This document shows, piece by piece, positions 61,990 to 64,000 of a stretch of DNA of 64,000 bases. Below the pieces are notes generated by a model. It was not told the DNA's origin. It did not search any database and saw only the letters and a program-made list of their open reading frames with translations. Origin of the DNA: Mercenaria mercenaria (Eukaryota > Mollusca > Bivalvia > Venerida > Veneridae); NCBI RefSeq assembly GCF_021730395.1, contig NC_069367.1, positions 70,355,501-70,419,500 on the forward strand, read 5' to 3'. Both the position numbers and the translations under genes were made by a program. How positions within the stretch are numbered: the stretch's first letter is position 1; each line of letters opens with the position of its first letter.

Positions 61990-62470
61990 ATTATTAATTT
62001 AAGTAAGTTGCATTTCAAGGGAAAGAAAAACTTGGTTATTGAGATAAATCTTGGTCGGTATTCAATTTTCCGTATTGAGTGTACGTATAGAATGTTCATT
62101 ATTAAACCTATGTGAAAACTAACCCTAACGTTTAGTCAGATTATTGTATACTTAATACTTCAAATATCCAATAGTGGCGATTTAATGTTGACGGACAAAT
62201 CTTTAAAGATACTTTCATTTTCAAAATTGCCGCCGAAATAAGTTCACAAATATACATGTGGATAGGATATATCTGTCTAAATATTCATTTTTTGCAATAG
62301 ACATCATTTGGTTTTCATAAAGAATTTTCAACAGAAAACCACGTTTAGAATATGTTTCAAGAGCTATTTCTTTTGTTTTAATCAGGATTGCGCCATTTAC
62401 AAACTGCAGAAAATCTAATTTAACAAGAGCACGCTGAACACGAAATGCCCGCACCCCCCCACACCCCCAC
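61990..62470. other. No recognisable gene
   Basis: AT-rich; a C-rich patch (CACCCCCCCACACCCCCACC) lies at about 62452-62471. Confidence 0.4.
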
Positions 62471-62479
62471 CTTGATGCA

Positions 62480-63430
62480 TTCAGTAATTGCACAAGAAAC
62501 AGAAATTATTTGCTCACTATAAACAAAAGTTCTACTGTTCTTGTTCAGTGTGACCTTGACCTTTGACCTCAAAATCAACAGGGGTCATCTGCTGATCATG
62601 TTCAACCTCCCTATCAAGTTTCGTGATCCTAGGCCCAAGCGTTCTCAAGGTAACATCCGGAAAGGGTTTAACTGTTCCGGGCCAATGGGACCTTGACCTT
62701 TGGCCTACTGACCTCAAAATCTATGTGGGTCATCTACTGGTCATGACCAACATCCCTATCAAGTTTCATGATCTTAGGCCCAAGCGTTCTCTAGTAATTG
62801 TCTGGAAATGGTTTAAATGTTCCGTGTCACTGTAACCTTGACCTTTGACCTACTGACCTCAAAAACAGTAGGAGTCATCTGCTGGTCATGATAAATCTCT
62901 CTATCATCTTTCATGACCCTTGACCCAAGCGTTCTCAAGTTATCGTCCAGAAACCGTTTGACTGTTCCTGGCCAATGTGACCTTGAACTTTAACCTAATG
63001 ACCTCAAAATCAATAGGGGTCATTTGCTGGTCATGACCAATCTCTCTATCAATTTTTCTGATCCTAGGCCCAAGCGTTCTTGAGTTATTGCCCGGAAACC
63101 GTTTTACTGTTCCTGGGCACTGTGACCTTGACCTTTGACCGACCTACTGATCTCAAAATCATTAGGGATCATCTACTGGTGATGACCAACCTCCTTATCA
63201 ATTTTCACGATTCTAGTCTCAAGCAATCTTGGGTTATCATCCGGAAACCGTTTAACTTCTCCGGGTCACTGTGACCTTGATCTTTGACATACTGACCTCA
63301 AAGTCAATAGGAGTTATCTGCTGGTGATGACCAACCTTCTTATCAACTTTCATGACCCTAGGCCAAAGCGACCAACCGACCGACCGACATCTGCAAGACA
63401 ATATACCCCTCCTTCTTCGAAAGGGGCATA
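62480..63430 (-). repeat. Tandem-repeat mobile element, about 145-bp units
   Basis: TGACCTTGACCTTTGACC or a variant recurs at 62551, 62689, 62833, 62978, 63123 and 63272 (steps 138, 144, 145, 145, 149). Read on the minus strand each unit carries AGGTCAAAGGTCAAGGTCA. The right end has CCAACCGACCGACCGAC, the complement of the GTCGGTCGG leader, then GAAAGGGGCATAAATA. The orientation is opposite to the arrays at 4031 and 42273. Confidence 0.8.
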
Positions 63431-64000
63431 AATACTACTTTTAGTTCTTTTAAAGCTCAATATATCACTCGCAATTTTCATTCAAATGGTTTTGAATGTA
63501 ACTAGTATATATTTGTATCAGGCGTGCTGCCTATTAGATGTTACATGTACAGTGTAATTTGGTAAATATACGTCTCAACGACAAACATAGCAACAAACTA
63601 ATATTTTATTAGTTTAATACTAAATGCCATATCGTCAACATACGTGCATCCCGAGAGATATACCATACAACATATCAATGGACAAATGCGATCTGACCTA
63701 GATCTAACCCTGCAGCATAAACATTGTACAAGTTGAGAACTAGTGAAGACGTCATACCTTCATGACATCATCGCTATAGTTCACTAAGTTTGTCCAGTGA
63801 CTACTATCAGACTTAAATAACGAGCAGTTGAGAGTTGAATATACGATGATACAAATATCCTACAGCAAATCCAGTAATTTGAGTGTTAAAGCATTACATG
63901 CTCCGATATTTTTTCATATACACACTTGTTTTGTCAGTGTACCGTATCTATTTACGTAAAATGTGTTTGTCTTTAAATTCCACATATATCATCACTCTTT
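63431..64000. other. No recognisable gene
   Basis: AT-rich right edge without supported features. Confidence 0.4.

Overview
The window is a gene-poor, AT-rich eukaryotic nuclear segment, most likely from a bivalve mollusc. The evidence for this is small secreted C-type lectin genes with phase-matched introns, kilobase-scale introns, and a very high load of small inverted-repeat transposons, tRNA-derived SINE pieces and tandem-repeat elements of the kind common in clams and mussels. The species call is inference. I see no prokaryotic gene organisation, no CRISPR array and no retrovirus-like or capsid-bearing element.

Left part (1-20.2 kb). Two paralogous C-type lectin genes lie on the minus strand. 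The first is cut by the left window edge (exons 1 and 2 at 1384-1748). The second is complete in layout (15794-19901, four exons) but carries an in-frame TGA in its last exon. About 2 kb around the 5' half of the first gene (1 to about 2040) is a diverged copy of about 18395-20225. Between them lie a decayed GPR157-like seven-helix receptor gene (about 6790-9290, plus strand), whose first exon is tandemly duplicated and interrupted by a 1.1 kb transposon that itself holds a smaller one; a 145-bp-unit tandem element (4031-5490); and a TTAA-flanked element that ends 46 bp from the lectin stop.

Middle (20.2-45 kb). This stretch is built mainly of repeats: a terminal-inverted-repeat element with a degenerate array (22068-23339), a mariner-like deletion derivative (25718-26533), a LINE reverse-transcriptase fragment on the minus strand (27600-28530), a decayed pogo-type transposase gene (element A, 29413-32652), a 60-bp minisatellite (about 39880-40530), another 145-bp-unit array (42273-43108) and a short interstitial telomere tract (44889-44932).

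Right part (45-64 kb). A nearly intact 5.5 kb pogo-type DNA transposon (element B, 45200-50730) has matching terminal inverted repeats and TA target duplications. It encodes a seven-exon transposase with psq-type and CENP-B-type helix-turn-helix domains, a DDE/D core, a coiled coil and a C-terminal PHD finger. Next come the first seven coding exons of an ABCC4/MRP4-like ABC transporter (51555-60109, plus strand), with transposon and SINE insertions in its introns. The nucleotide-binding domains are not in the window. The right end holds a terminal-inverted-repeat element carrying a tRNA-like segment (61287-61986) and a third 145-bp-unit array (62550-63430).

The genes do not form one pathway. 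The clearest common themes are repeated insertion and nesting of short DNA transposons, and several unrelated tandem elements that share a unit length near 145 bp and contain AGGTCA-type half-sites.
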